Positions 7,484-15,959 are shown, counted from the first letter of the stretch. The stretch: DNA of 28,045 bases from CAZWSE01 sp964636575 (GCA_964636575.1 CAZWSE010000044.1:1-28045), one strand, 5' to 3'. Made by a program: numbers and translations. The notes: generated from the letters alone by a model not told the origin.

Positions 7484-8245
7484 ATGGCGCGCCGCACAAA
7501 GATCTATGAGGGTAAGGCAAAGATTCTTTATGAAGGCCCAGAGCCTGGGACAATCGTCCAGTACTTCAAAGACGATGCCACAGCCTTTAACGCGCAAAAG
7601 AAGGATGTCATCGAAGGTAAAGGTGTGTTGAACAACCGCCTGAGCGAATACTTCATGACAGGGCTGAGCGCGATTGGCGTGCCAACCCATTTCATCAAGC
7701 GCCTAAACATGCGCGAACAGCTGGTGCGGTCATGTGAGATCATTCCGCTGGAAGTGATCGTGCGCAACTACGCTGCGGGCACGATGTCCAAACGGTTAGG
7801 GCTTGAGGAAGGCACGCAGCTGCCGCGCCCCATTGTTGAGTATTGCTATAAAGACGACAGCCTTGGCGATCCACTGGTCAGTGAAGAACATATCGCTGCC
7901 TTTGGGTGGGCCAGCCAGCAGGACATGGATGACATCCTAAGCCTTGCGTTGCGGGTGAATGATTACCTGTCTGGTATTATGTATGGCGTCGGCATCAAGT
8001 TGGTTGATTTCAAAATCGAGATTGGTCGCGTTTATGATGGTGATTTTCAACGGCTGGTGATTGCAGACGAGATCAGCCCCGACAGCTGCCGGTTGTGGGA
8101 TATTGAGACGGGTCAAAAGCTTGATAAGGATGTGTTCCGCCGCGATCTGGGGTCTTTGGCGGATGCCTACACGGAAGTTGCGCGTCGGTTAGGCGTGCTG
8201 CCGCAAGCCTCAACACCGATTACAAAGCCGACGTTGATAAACTAA
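7484..8245 (+). CDS. purC: Phosphoribosylaminoimidazole-succinocarboxamide synthase (SAICAR synthase)
   Basis: PurC joins CAIR and aspartate using ATP to give SAICAR in purine synthesis. The 253-aa protein begins ARRTKIYEGKAKILYEGPEP. It contains the conserved PLEVIVRNYAAGTMSKR, the KLVDFKIEIGR stretch and the family signature ADEISPDSCRLWD. An AAAAGGA ribosome-binding site lies 6 nt before the ATG. It begins the purC-purS-purQ group. Between it and purS is a 72-bp gap containing a recurring intergenic motif. Confidence 0.97.
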   Translation: MARRTKIYEGKAKILYEGPEPGTIVQYFKDDATAFNAQKKDVIEGKGVLNNRLSEYFMTGLSAIGVPTHFIKRLNMREQLVRSCEIIPLEVIVRNYAAGTMSKRLGLEEGTQLPRPIVEYCYKDDSLGDPLVSEEHIAAFGWASQQDMDDILSLALRVNDYLSGIMYGVGIKLVDFKIEIGRVYDGDFQRLVIADEISPDSCRLWDIETGQKLDKDVFRRDLGSLADAYTEVARRLGVLPQASTPITKPTLIN

Positions 8246-8263
8246 AGCGGCTCTTGTCGTTTT

Positions 8264-8297
8264 GAGTATTTTGGGAAAAATGAAGGCCAATCTGGCC
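8264..8297 (+). repeat. Second copy of the GTATTTT...ATGA intergenic motif with small hairpin
   Basis: Between purC and purS, GAGTATTTTGGGAAAAATGA is followed by a GGCCA-ATC-TGGCC hairpin (8285-8297). GTATTTT followed a few bases later by ATGA resembles 4294-4312 after sufE. From memory, similar elements are frequent behind genes in Rhodobacteraceae genomes. Its function is unknown; here it lies inside an apparent operon. Confidence 0.4.
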
Positions 8298-8317
8298 AAA
8301 ACAAGCAGGGGTTTTTC

Positions 8318-8551
8318 ATGAAGGCACGTGTTCATGTGATGTTGAAATCAGGCGTTTTGGACCCGCAAGGGGAGGCCGTGCGTCACGCTTTGGGCGCTAT
8401 TGGTTTTGAGGGCGTTGAAAAGGTCCGTCAGGGCAAAGTGATTGATCTTGATCTGGCTGAGGGCGCAACCGAAGCGGATGTGACCGCCATGTGTGACAAG
8501 CTGCTCGCCAATACGGTGATCGAATCCTACACCATCGAGATGTCGTCCTGA
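8318..8551 (+). CDS. purS: Phosphoribosylformylglycinamidine synthase subunit PurS
   Basis: PurS is the small subunit of the three-part FGAM synthetase (PurS-PurQ-PurL) and helps ammonia pass from PurQ to PurL. The 77-aa protein has the usual length and motifs: KARVHVMLKSGVLDPQGEAV and VRQGKVIDLDLAEG. A weak AGGGG lies upstream of the ATG. The stop overlaps the purQ start by one base (TGATG), so the two are likely translated together. purL is not in this window. Confidence 0.96.
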   Translation: MKARVHVMLKSGVLDPQGEAVRHALGAIGFEGVEKVRQGKVIDLDLAEGATEADVTAMCDKLLANTVIESYTIEMSS

Positions 8552-9216
8552 TGCGCGCTGCGGTTCTGGTGTTCCCGGGGTCCAATTGTGACCGTGATCT
8601 GAAAGTCGCCTTTGAGGCTGTTGGCTTTGATGTGTCGATGGTTTGGCACAAGGACGATGACTTGCCAGCCGTGGACGTGGTCGGTGTGCCGGGCGGGTTT
8701 TCATACGGTGATTATCTACGGTGCGGCGCGATTGCGGCTCAGTCTCCGATTTGCAAGGCCCTGACCAAGCATGTTGAGGCCGGTGGCTACGCGATGGGTA
8801 TTTGCAACGGCTTTCAGGTTCTGACCGAAACCGGTCTTTTGCCGGGGGCACTGCTGCGCAATGCTGGCCTGAAATACATCTGCAAAACGGTGGGCCTGCG
8901 CGTTGAAACCAGCCAGTCCGTCTTTACCGAAGCCTATAACGCAGGCGATGTGGTGGACGTGCCCATCGCCCACCACGACGGCAACTATTTTGCTGATGAC
9001 GCGGTTCTTGACGCCTTGGAAGATCAGGATCGGGTGGTGTTTCGCTATACCGACAACCCCAACGGGTCACGCAACGACATCGCAGGCATCCTGTCCGAGA
9101 ACCGCCGCGTCTTGGGGATGATGCCCCACCCCGAACGGGCCGCAGACGCGGGTCATGGCGGCACGGACGGGGCGGCGCTCTTTCGCGCATTGGCCGCTCA
9201 ATTGATCTCGGCGTGA
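8551..9216 (+). CDS. purQ: Phosphoribosylformylglycinamidine synthase glutaminase subunit
   Basis: PurQ hydrolyses glutamine and supplies ammonia to PurL for conversion of FGAR to FGAM. The 221-aa protein is a class I glutamine amidotransferase. It has GVPGGFSYGDYLRCGAIA, the nucleophile C85 in GICNGFQ, and the His-Glu pair H193/E195 in MMPHPERA. Its length fits the short PurQ that works with PurS and a small PurL, not the large fused PurL of gammaproteobacteria. After a 36-bp gap an unrelated sensor kinase gene begins. Confidence 0.97.
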   Translation: MRAAVLVFPGSNCDRDLKVAFEAVGFDVSMVWHKDDDLPAVDVVGVPGGFSYGDYLRCGAIAAQSPICKALTKHVEAGGYAMGICNGFQVLTETGLLPGALLRNAGLKYICKTVGLRVETSQSVFTEAYNAGDVVDVPIAHHDGNYFADDAVLDALEDQDRVVFRYTDNPNGSRNDIAGILSENRRVLGMMPHPERAADAGHGGTDGAALFRALAAQLISA

Positions 9217-9252
9217 CTTGAGCCTGACGTGGCCTGCGCGTAGTCTGCGTAC

Positions 9253-11013
9253 ATGACGGATCAAAACGCGCCTTCTCAGCCCAGACAACCCGCCACGATG
9301 GGTTGGCGCGGCCGCGTGGCACTTTTGGTCTTGATGGTCATCGCGATCATCACGATCTTCACAACCAATCGCTTGCTGACCGACCGGTTTACCGAAACCA
9401 CCCGCACCCGCGCTGAACTGCGGCTCGCCCTCTACAGTGGTAACCTGCTAAGCGAGTTGCGGCAGAACGCAATTGTACCGCAACTTCTGGCCCGCGACCC
9501 TGCGTTGATCAATGCGCTTGATAGCGGTGAGTTTCAGCAATCGACCCAGCGCCTGATCTCTTTTGTAGAAGAAATCGGGGCGGCCTCTTTGGTGTTGTTG
9601 GACCTTGATGGCCGGATCGTTGCTGCCACGGATCGCAACCGCCTTGGCGCCAATCTGCGCAATGACAGCTATTTTATCGATGCCATCCGGTCCAATGCGA
9701 CCGTCTTTGCGGTTATCCCACGTGAAAGTGCTGGGTATAGCTTTACTTATGCGCGCCGCATTGAATCCGGGTCGACGGTTCTTGGGGTCATTGCCGTTGA
9801 GGTTGATCTGCGCAAGTTTGAACGCGCTTGGGCAGGAATTTCTGATGCTGTGATTGTTGTCGACAGCACTGGATCGATCATTCTGTCGACAGAGCCAAAG
9901 TGGAACGGGCTGCTGGAGGCCGATGCATTGGCCGAACAACCCGCACGCAACGCGATTGAACGCGCTATTCAAGCCACCGCTGATTGGTCTGCTTTGCCTG
10001 CGGATGCTTACCTGCGCGGGGAGGCCGTTATGCGGCTTGAAACCCGTATTCCGTTCCGCGGGTGGCAGATGGCATCCTACACCACCTATGCCTCTGTACG
10101 CGAACGTGTGAATGGCGTTTTGGCGTTAGAAATCATGGGCTTTGCGATTCTTCTTGCACTAACTTTCTACTTTTCGAGCCGTAAAAACGCGCTGCGGTCT
10201 GCGCTGTTCCAACGAGAGTCGGCTGAGCTTCGCCAGTTGAACGTGCGCTTGCAGCGAGAAATTGCCGAACGCGAAAGGGTTCAGGAAACACTTGCCGTTG
10301 CGGAACAGACCCTTGCCCAGTCGTCTAAACTCGCCGCCTTGGGCGAAATGTCAGCGGCGGTCAGCCATGAATTGAACCAGCCGCTTGCTGCAATGAAAAC
10401 CTACCTTGCGGGTGCGCGGCTGTTGTTGCGCCGTAACCGGCCGGATGAGGCGCTATCGTCCTTCGGTCGCATCGATGATTTGATTGAGCGGATGGGGGCG
10501 ATTACCCGTCAGCTAAAATCCTATGCGCGCAAAGGATCCGAGAGCTTTACCCCTGTAAATATGGGCGATGCGCTTGCCTCAAGCCTGTCTATGATGGAAC
10601 CTCAGTTGCGTCAGCGCAGTGTTGAAATCAATCAGGTGCTGCCCGAAACGCCCGTTTCCGTGATGGGCGACCGCATGCGGATCGAACAGGTTCTGGTCAA
10701 TCTTTTGCGCAACGCATTGGATGCCACGAAGTCTGTCAAAGACCCGCAAATCGATATTATTTTAGCTGCCGGAGAGACCGCAAGTTTGACCGTTCGCGAC
10801 AATGGCGACGGCATCACGGATCTCGACGCTTTGTTTGAACCTTTTTATACAACCAAACAACCAGGGGATGGCGTTGGGCTCGGTCTTGCTATCTCATCTG
10901 GGATTGTAAACGATCTTGGTGGACGATTGATGGCCCGCAACGGAAGAGCCGGCGGTGCAGTTTTTGAAATGCAATTGCCCATACTACAGGGCGACCTTGA
11001 AGCGGCGGAGTAA
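9253..11013 (+). CDS. dctB: DctB-type sensor histidine kinase (C4-dicarboxylate sensing)
   Basis: A 586-aa inner-membrane histidine kinase. TM1 is at about 20-37 and TM2 at about 288-307. The periplasmic region between them (about 250 aa) looks like a double PAS-like (dCACHE) sensor, as in DctB. A coiled coil (320-355) leads to the H box AAVSHELNQPLAAMKTYL with phospho-acceptor H372. The N box is LLRNALDA (N487), G1 is DNGDG (516-520) and G2 is GVGLGLA (540-546). The architecture and partner gene match DctB, which senses succinate, fumarate or malate and controls dicarboxylate uptake. No dct transporter genes are present, so the ligand is inferred. The stop is followed after 6 bp by the response regulator gene. 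Confidence 0.88.
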   Translation: MTDQNAPSQPRQPATMGWRGRVALLVLMVIAIITIFTTNRLLTDRFTETTRTRAELRLALYSGNLLSELRQNAIVPQLLARDPALINALDSGEFQQSTQRLISFVEEIGAASLVLLDLDGRIVAATDRNRLGANLRNDSYFIDAIRSNATVFAVIPRESAGYSFTYARRIESGSTVLGVIAVEVDLRKFERAWAGISDAVIVVDSTGSIILSTEPKWNGLLEADALAEQPARNAIERAIQATADWSALPADAYLRGEAVMRLETRIPFRGWQMASYTTYASVRERVNGVLALEIMGFAILLALTFYFSSRKNALRSALFQRESAELRQLNVRLQREIAERERVQETLAVAEQTLAQSSKLAALGEMSAAVSHELNQPLAAMKTYLAGARLLLRRNRPDEALSSFGRIDDLIERMGAITRQLKSYARKGSESFTPVNMGDALASSLSMMEPQLRQRSVEINQVLPETPVSVMGDRMRIEQVLVNLLRNALDATKSVKDPQIDIILAAGETASLTVRDNGDGITDLDALFEPFYTTKQPGDGVGLGLAISSGIVNDLGGRLMARNGRAGGAVFEMQLPILQGDLEAAE

Positions 11014-11019
11014 TTACAC

Positions 11020-12357
11020 ATGGCCCAAGCAATGAAAATCGCGATTGTTGATGACGAAACGGATATGCGGCAGTCGATCAGCCAATGGTTGGCGTTGTCC
11101 GGCTATGACACCGAAACATTCGAATCCGCCGAAGACGCGCTGAAAGTGCTGGGGCCTGATTATCCTGGGATCGTGATTTCTGACATCAAGATGCCGGGAA
11201 TGGATGGCATGCAGTTTCTCAAGAAGCTGATGGGCAACGACAGCGCGCTTCCCGTTATCATGATTACCGGCCACGGTGATGTACCCATGGCGGTTGAGGC
11301 CATGCGTGTTGGTGCGTTTGATTTTCTGGAAAAGCCCTTCAATCCAGACCGGATGTCCGAGCTTGCCAAAAAGGCCACAGGTGCGCGCCGCTTGGTCATG
11401 GACAACCGCGCTTTGCGCCGTGAGCTGTCAGATGGCGGCCAGTTGATGAAAAAGCTGATCGGATCCGCACCGGTGATGGAGCGGTTGAAAGAAGATATCC
11501 TCGATCTGGGGCAGGCCGATGGTCACGTTCTGATTGATGGCGAAACAGGTACAGGTAAAACGCTTGTCGCCCATGCGCTTCATGCCGTTGGCAGCCGTGC
11601 AGGCAAGAAATTCGTTCTGGTCAGCTGTGCCGCCTATGAAGAAGAGGTGCTGGCCAAGAGGCTCTTTGGGCCAATGAACCCGGATGATGCTCAGCTGCCC
11701 GCGATTGAAGAAGCGCGCGGCGGGACGCTTGTTCTGGAAGATGTGAACGCACTGTCTGAGGCCATGCAAGCGCGGCTTTTGACTGCAATCAACGACCAAG
11801 GCACACCCGCAGAGACCCGCATTATCGCGATCTCCAACCTTCAGGAGCAGGGGCGGACCTGCGAAGATGTGCTGCGGCCGGACTTGTTCTACCGCCTTGC
11901 GGCCTTGCGGATCACTGTACCGCCGCTGCGTCAACGCGGCGAAGATATTCTGACGCTGTTCACGCGCCTCAGCGACCAGTTTGCTGATGAATACGGGTGT
12001 GATGCGCCCAAGGTAAGCGCTCAGGAAGCAGCGCAACTGTTGCAGGCGCCTTGGCCGGGCAACGTGCGCCAGTTGATCAACATCGCTGAACGCGCCGTGC
12101 TGCAGTCACGTCGCGGATCGGGGACGATTGCGTCGCTCTTGATGTCCGACAACGACGAAATGCAGCCCGTGATGACGACCGAAGGCAAGCCGCTCAAGGA
12201 ATACGTAGAAGCCTTTGAGCGGATGTTGATAGACAACACCATGCGGCGCCACAAAGGCTCCATCGCGAGCGTTATGGACGAACTGTGCCTGCCGCGCCGG
12301 ACGTTGAACGAAAAGATGGCCAAGTACCAGCTGCAGCGGTCGGACTATCTGAACTAG
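11020..12357 (+). CDS. dctD: DctD-type response regulator lacking the GAFTGA motif
   Basis: A 445-aa NtrC-family regulator. The receiver domain (about 5-120) has acidic residues D11/D12, phospho-acceptor D55 in ISDIKMPGMDG, T83 and K105. The AAA+ domain (about 145-370) has Walker A GETGTGK (174-180), a Walker-B-like GGTLVLEDV (234-242, with the usual DE order changed to ED) and WPGNVRQL (345-352). The Fis-type helix-turn-helix is at about 400-440. The GAFTGA loop expected after LFG (215-217) is absent: LFGPMNPDDAQLPAIEEARGGTL runs straight on, shortened. The protein therefore probably cannot remodel sigma54 holoenzyme. A GGCGGAG ribosome-binding site lies across the end of dctB. Confidence 0.87.
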   Translation: MAQAMKIAIVDDETDMRQSISQWLALSGYDTETFESAEDALKVLGPDYPGIVISDIKMPGMDGMQFLKKLMGNDSALPVIMITGHGDVPMAVEAMRVGAFDFLEKPFNPDRMSELAKKATGARRLVMDNRALRRELSDGGQLMKKLIGSAPVMERLKEDILDLGQADGHVLIDGETGTGKTLVAHALHAVGSRAGKKFVLVSCAAYEEEVLAKRLFGPMNPDDAQLPAIEEARGGTLVLEDVNALSEAMQARLLTAINDQGTPAETRIIAISNLQEQGRTCEDVLRPDLFYRLAALRITVPPLRQRGEDILTLFTRLSDQFADEYGCDAPKVSAQEAAQLLQAPWPGNVRQLINIAERAVLQSRRGSGTIASLLMSDNDEMQPVMTTEGKPLKEYVEAFERMLIDNTMRRHKGSIASVMDELCLPRRTLNEKMAKYQLQRSDYLN

Positions 12358-12358
12358 C

Positions 12359-12646
12359 TTAGCCGGTGATTTCGTAGAATTGTTGGGCTTGACCGTTGTC
12401 ATCGGTCAGACACGTCCAAGACGACGCGCCTGCGACATCAACGATGTATTGGTTCACTTCGACAACCGGCAGGGTGGTGTTCATAGACACTGACGCTGCG
12501 CCAGTGTGTTTCTTAACGGCGGCCATGCAGGTTCGACCGGCTTTTGCATCCAGGCGTACATCGGGGTCGGCATCCAGTTCGGCACAGGCAGTGAGGCCCA
12601 ATAGGGCGGCCGTCGAGAGAGCAATCAAGCAGTGAGTTTGGGACAC
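12359..12646 (-). CDS. Small putative lipoprotein, unknown function
   Basis: A 95-aa protein with a signal segment CLIALSTAALLGLTAC, where LTAC is a lipobox. The mature protein (AELDADPDVRLDAKAGRTC...) has three further cysteines and ends in YEITG. I recognise no domain. The GTG at 12646 is chosen because it puts the signal peptide at the N terminus and has AAGAAAGG 7 nt upstream. A longer reading to an ATG at 12766 would bury the signal 40 residues in. Its stop lies one base from the dctD stop on the other strand, so the two genes converge tightly. Confidence 0.72.
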   Translation of the reverse strand: MSQTHCLIALSTAALLGLTACAELDADPDVRLDAKAGRTCMAAVKKHTGAASVSMNTTLPVVEVNQYIVDVAGASSWTCLTDDNGQAQQFYEITG

Positions 12647-12984
12647 AACGTGCCTTTCTTCGTAAGCAGAGGCGACAAAAGCGTCGCGGAAAATGTATTG
12701 GCCGCAAACCTTTCCGGTTGGCACAACTGATGTCAAGCGTGACACGACCTTAGGCAAATGCAGCACGATTGAGTCTCATTTTCGCTCAAGGTCACTTTGC
12801 CCATTGTAATGCGCCCATCCTACACCTTATGATTGAAGTACGGTCGGACAGTCTCTAGGTCTGTTATGCCCGATATGAGTTTTGCTGATTGAGCGTTTTA
12901 AGTCCCCGCCAGCGCGGATTTGATGACTAAAATCTTGATCAGATTGAGAATACCTCGTTTGCGAGGTTGTGATACGCCTTTGGA
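12647..12984. other. Gene-free stretch upstream of rne
   Basis: This is the first part of a 558-bp interval (12647-13204) between the lipoprotein start and rne, so it must contain two divergent promoters. I see no convincing coding region or repeat. TTGCCC (about 12797) followed by CTACAC is a weak promoter-like match. A small perfect hairpin ACCTCG-TTTG-CGAGGT lies at 12952-12967. Confidence 0.5.
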
Positions 12985-13044
12985 CCCGTTTGTTTCGGGC
13001 CATTGGAGATAATGGACAAGGTGAGCGATACACGTTCACTTGTC
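12985..13044 (+). promoter_or_regulatory. Three consecutive hairpins in the probable rne leader
   Basis: CCCG-N7-CGGG (12985-12999), CCATT-N6-AATGG (13000-13015) and GACAAG...CTTGTC (13015-13044, extended by TGA/TCA past a bulged G) follow one another about 160 bp before rne. In E. coli, rne mRNA has a long leader with hairpins through which RNase E limits its own synthesis. A similar role here is inferred from position and structure, not from sequence match. The remaining bases to 13204 hold nothing I recognise. Confidence 0.4.
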
Positions 13045-13204
13045 GGAGAAGAACCGCGATGACGCGCGCGCTAGAGCACAGCAGCAGAACAGGGGACCCA
13101 AGCGGTCAACCCTGCCAAGCGTCTTTGATCGCCCTGACAAGACACCACCCGCACAGCTTGCATCCCCCGGGGCGCAGGCCAACGCCGGTGTGCACTAAGG
13201 ACTT

Positions 13205-15901
13205 ATGGCTAAGAAAATGCTTATCGATGCCACCCACGCCGAGGAAACTCGCGTGGTTGTGGTCGACGGAAACAAGGTAGAGGAATTCGACTTTGAATCC
13301 GAAAACAAACGCCAGCTTGCTGGAAACATATATCTCGCAAAAGTAACACGGGTTGAGCCGTCGCTTCAGGCGGCCTTCATCGACTATGGCGGAAACCGTC
13401 ATGGTTTCCTCGCGTTTTCCGAGATCCATCCCGACTACTATCAAATTCCGGTCGCCGACCGCGAAGCCTTGATGGAAGAAGAGCGCGCCTATGCTGAAGC
13501 ACAGCGCGCCAAGGATGAAGAGGACGAAAAGAAACCCAAACGTCGGGGACGTGGTCGCGGGCGCTCCAAAGCTGCCGCCACCAAAACCGATGATGCCGTT
13601 GCGACCAAAGAGGTCGACGAAGATGCCATCAATGGTATGGAGACGATTGATCTTGATGACGCCGCGGTGTCCGAAGATGAGGCCCAATCTCCGATGGAGC
13701 GGGTGTCCGAAACGCCGGTTGAAGAACCGTCCGACAGTGATCAACCCGTAGCCGATGCGCAGCCTGAAACACCTGCTGATGCGGGTGAAAGCGACGACGC
13801 CAGTGAAGATGACACAGATGGCGACAAAGACGACAGTGCCTCGGCTTCTGAAAAAGACGAAAGCATCGAATCTGTCGCTGATGAGGACGACAGTGATGAT
13901 ATCCGTCCGGCCCGCAAACCGCGTCCGCGTCGCTACAAGATCCAAGAAGTTATCAAAGTACGCCAAATCCTGTTGGTGCAGGTCGTCAAAGAAGAACGCG
14001 GCAACAAGGGTGCGGCCCTGACCACATATCTGTCGCTGGCCGGTCGCTACTGCGTCTTGATGCCAAACACTGCGCGTGGTGGCGGGATTTCCCGCAAAAT
14101 CACCAACGCTGTAGACCGCAAGAAACTGAAAGAGATCGCCAATGAGATCGAAGTGCCGCAAGGCGCGGGTCTTATCGTGCGCACCGCAGGGGCCAAACGC
14201 ACCAAGGCCGAGATCAAGCGGGATTACGAATACCTGCAGCGGCTTTGGGAATTGATCCGGGATCAAACCCTGAAATCGATCGCACCTGCGAAGATCCATG
14301 AAGAAGGCGACCTGATTAAGCGGTCGATCCGTGATTTATACAACCGCGACATCGATGAGGTGTTTGTGGAAGGCGAACGCGGCTACCGCAACGCCAAAGA
14401 CTTCATGAAGATGATCATGCCGTCGCACGCCAAAAACGTGAAACGGTACGAAGACACATTGCCGCTTTTCGCCCGCTATCAGGTCGAAAGCTATCTGGCA
14501 GGCATGTTCAACCCGACGGTCCAGTTGAAATCTGGTGGCTACATTGTCATCGGGATCACCGAAGCACTCGTGGCGATTGATGTGAACTCCGGTCGCTCGA
14601 CCAAAGAAGGGTCGATTGAAGACACAGCGCTGAAGACCAACCTCGAAGCGGCGGAAGAAGTCGCGCGCCAATTGCGTCTGCGTGATTTGGCGGGTCTGAT
14701 CGTGATCGATTTCATCGATATGGACGAACGCCGCAACAACACGGCCGTTGAAAAGCGCATCAAGGACAAGCTGAAGACTGACCGCGCCCGTATTCAAATC
14801 GGCCGGATTTCCGGCTTTGGCTTGATGGAAATGTCGCGCCAGCGTCTGCGTCCGGGCATGATTGAGGCCACAACACAGCCCTGTGCGGCCTGTCATGGCA
14901 CCGGTTTGATCCGTTCCGACGATAACCTCGCGCTCTCTATCCTGCGCCAGATCGAAGAAGAGGGCGTGCGTGCGCGGTCCAAAGAGGTGCTGATCAAGGC
15001 CCCGATTGGAATTGCAAACTACCTGATGAACCAAAAACGCGATCACGTCGCCCAGATCGAAGCCCGCTACGGCCTGTCTGTGCGGATCGAAGGCGACCCG
15101 CATTTGGTCAGCCCTGACTTCGCGATGGAGAAGTTCAAAACAGCGTCCCGTGCGATTGCATCAACATCTGTTCTGCCGACCCTTGATACGTCAATCATGG
15201 ACAAGCTCGACGCAGAAGACGCAGCGGCTGCTGAGGCTGAGGAAGCCGCAATGCTGGCGAAAGACGCCGCCGAGCGTTCGAACCGCCCAGAAGGTGGTGG
15301 AGACGGAGAAGACGGTGAAGGTCGTCCAAAACGCCGCCGCCGTCGTCGTCGTCGCCGGAAATCCGGTGGTGGAGAGCAGCAAGCCGATGCGGAAAACGCG
15401 GATACATCATCAGACGAGACGGCTGATGCAGCGGCGCCTGAACAATCAGACGCACCCGCTGACGACGAAAAGCCCAAGAAACGCACCCGTTCGCGCGGTG
15501 GCCGGTCCAAAACGGCAGCGGCAAAGGCTGAAGATGGCGATGCAGTAACGGAAGCCGACGCAAGTGCAGAGCCAGAAGCGGCCGAGCCTGCGGCAGAAGA
15601 AAAGCCAAAGCCGAAGCGCCGCAGTCGCGCAAAGCCAAAGCCTGAGCCGGTAGAAGGCGAAGCGGAGGCAACTGAAAGTACTGAGACCCCCGAAGAGGCA
15701 CCCAAGCCGAAACGCACCCGTGCCCCGCGCAAGAAGAAAGAGCCTGTTGCGACAGAAGCCGCAGCACCGGAACCGGTCGCAGAAGCAGCGCCCGAGCCAA
15801 CGCCGGAACCCGTTGTCGTGGCAGAAGCTGTTGCCGAACCCGAGGCCGAGGCGCCTAAGAAAAAGACACGCCGCAAGGGCTGGTGGTCTTTGGGCAAGTA
15901 A
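13205..15901 (+). CDS. rne: Ribonuclease E with S1-domain insert and degradosome scaffold
   Basis: RNase E is the endoribonuclease that starts mRNA decay and processes rRNA. The 898-aa protein starts AKKMLIDATHAEETRVVVV. Its S1 domain is split by an acidic low-complexity insert at about 86-235 and resumes at about 240 (RRYKIQEVIKVRQILLVQVV). Catalytic aspartates are D459 (AIDVNSG) and D505 (VIDFIDMD). The zinc-link cysteines are C560 and C563 (CAACHGTG). From about 660 the scaffold part is disordered, rich in Ala, Glu, Lys and Arg, with a run of nine arginines. It ends RRKGWWSLGK; a terminal GWW motif is reported to bind PNPase in Caulobacter. ATG follows TAAGGACTT. A strong terminator follows. 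Confidence 0.96.
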   Translation: MAKKMLIDATHAEETRVVVVDGNKVEEFDFESENKRQLAGNIYLAKVTRVEPSLQAAFIDYGGNRHGFLAFSEIHPDYYQIPVADREALMEEERAYAEAQRAKDEEDEKKPKRRGRGRGRSKAAATKTDDAVATKEVDEDAINGMETIDLDDAAVSEDEAQSPMERVSETPVEEPSDSDQPVADAQPETPADAGESDDASEDDTDGDKDDSASASEKDESIESVADEDDSDDIRPARKPRPRRYKIQEVIKVRQILLVQVVKEERGNKGAALTTYLSLAGRYCVLMPNTARGGGISRKITNAVDRKKLKEIANEIEVPQGAGLIVRTAGAKRTKAEIKRDYEYLQRLWELIRDQTLKSIAPAKIHEEGDLIKRSIRDLYNRDIDEVFVEGERGYRNAKDFMKMIMPSHAKNVKRYEDTLPLFARYQVESYLAGMFNPTVQLKSGGYIVIGITEALVAIDVNSGRSTKEGSIEDTALKTNLEAAEEVARQLRLRDLAGLIVIDFIDMDERRNNTAVEKRIKDKLKTDRARIQIGRISGFGLMEMSRQRLRPGMIEATTQPCAACHGTGLIRSDDNLALSILRQIEEEGVRARSKEVLIKAPIGIANYLMNQKRDHVAQIEARYGLSVRIEGDPHLVSPDFAMEKFKTASRAIASTSVLPTLDTSIMDKLDAEDAAAAEAEEAAMLAKDAAERSNRPEGGGDGEDGEGRPKRRRRRRRRRKSGGGEQQADAENADTSSDETADAAAPEQSDAPADDEKPKKRTRSRGGRSKTAAAKAEDGDAVTEADASAEPEAAEPAAEEKPKPKRRSRAKPKPEPVEGEAEATESTETPEEAPKPKRTRAPRKKKEPVATEAAAPEPVAEAAPEPTPEPVVVAEAVAEPEAEAPKKKTRRKGWWSLGK

Positions 15902-15921
15902 GCAGTCCAAAATGAACTTCG

Positions 15922-15952
15922 AAAAAGGCAGGGCTGCGGCTCTGCCTTTTTT
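15922..15952 (+). terminator. Rho-independent terminator of rne
   Basis: GGCAGGGC-TGCG-GCTCTGCC (15927-15946) forms an 8-bp stem with one G-U pair, followed by TTTTTT and preceded by AAAAA. It lies 25 bp after the rne stop. The A-run on the other side means it can also work for the convergent tusA-like gene, whose stop is at 15960. Confidence 0.9.
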
Positions 15953-15959
15953 CGTGCTG

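Noticed and set aside
13106..14299. 397-codon minus-strand open frame opposite rne
   Set aside because: It runs antisense through the RNase E S1 region and the acidic insert. Phe/Gly-rich translation with no family resemblance.
15067..15897. 276-codon minus-strand frame and other antisense frames opposite the 3' half of rne
   Set aside because: Low-complexity Ser/Ala/Gly/Arg translation is the mirror of the Ala/Glu/Lys/Arg-rich RNase E scaffold.
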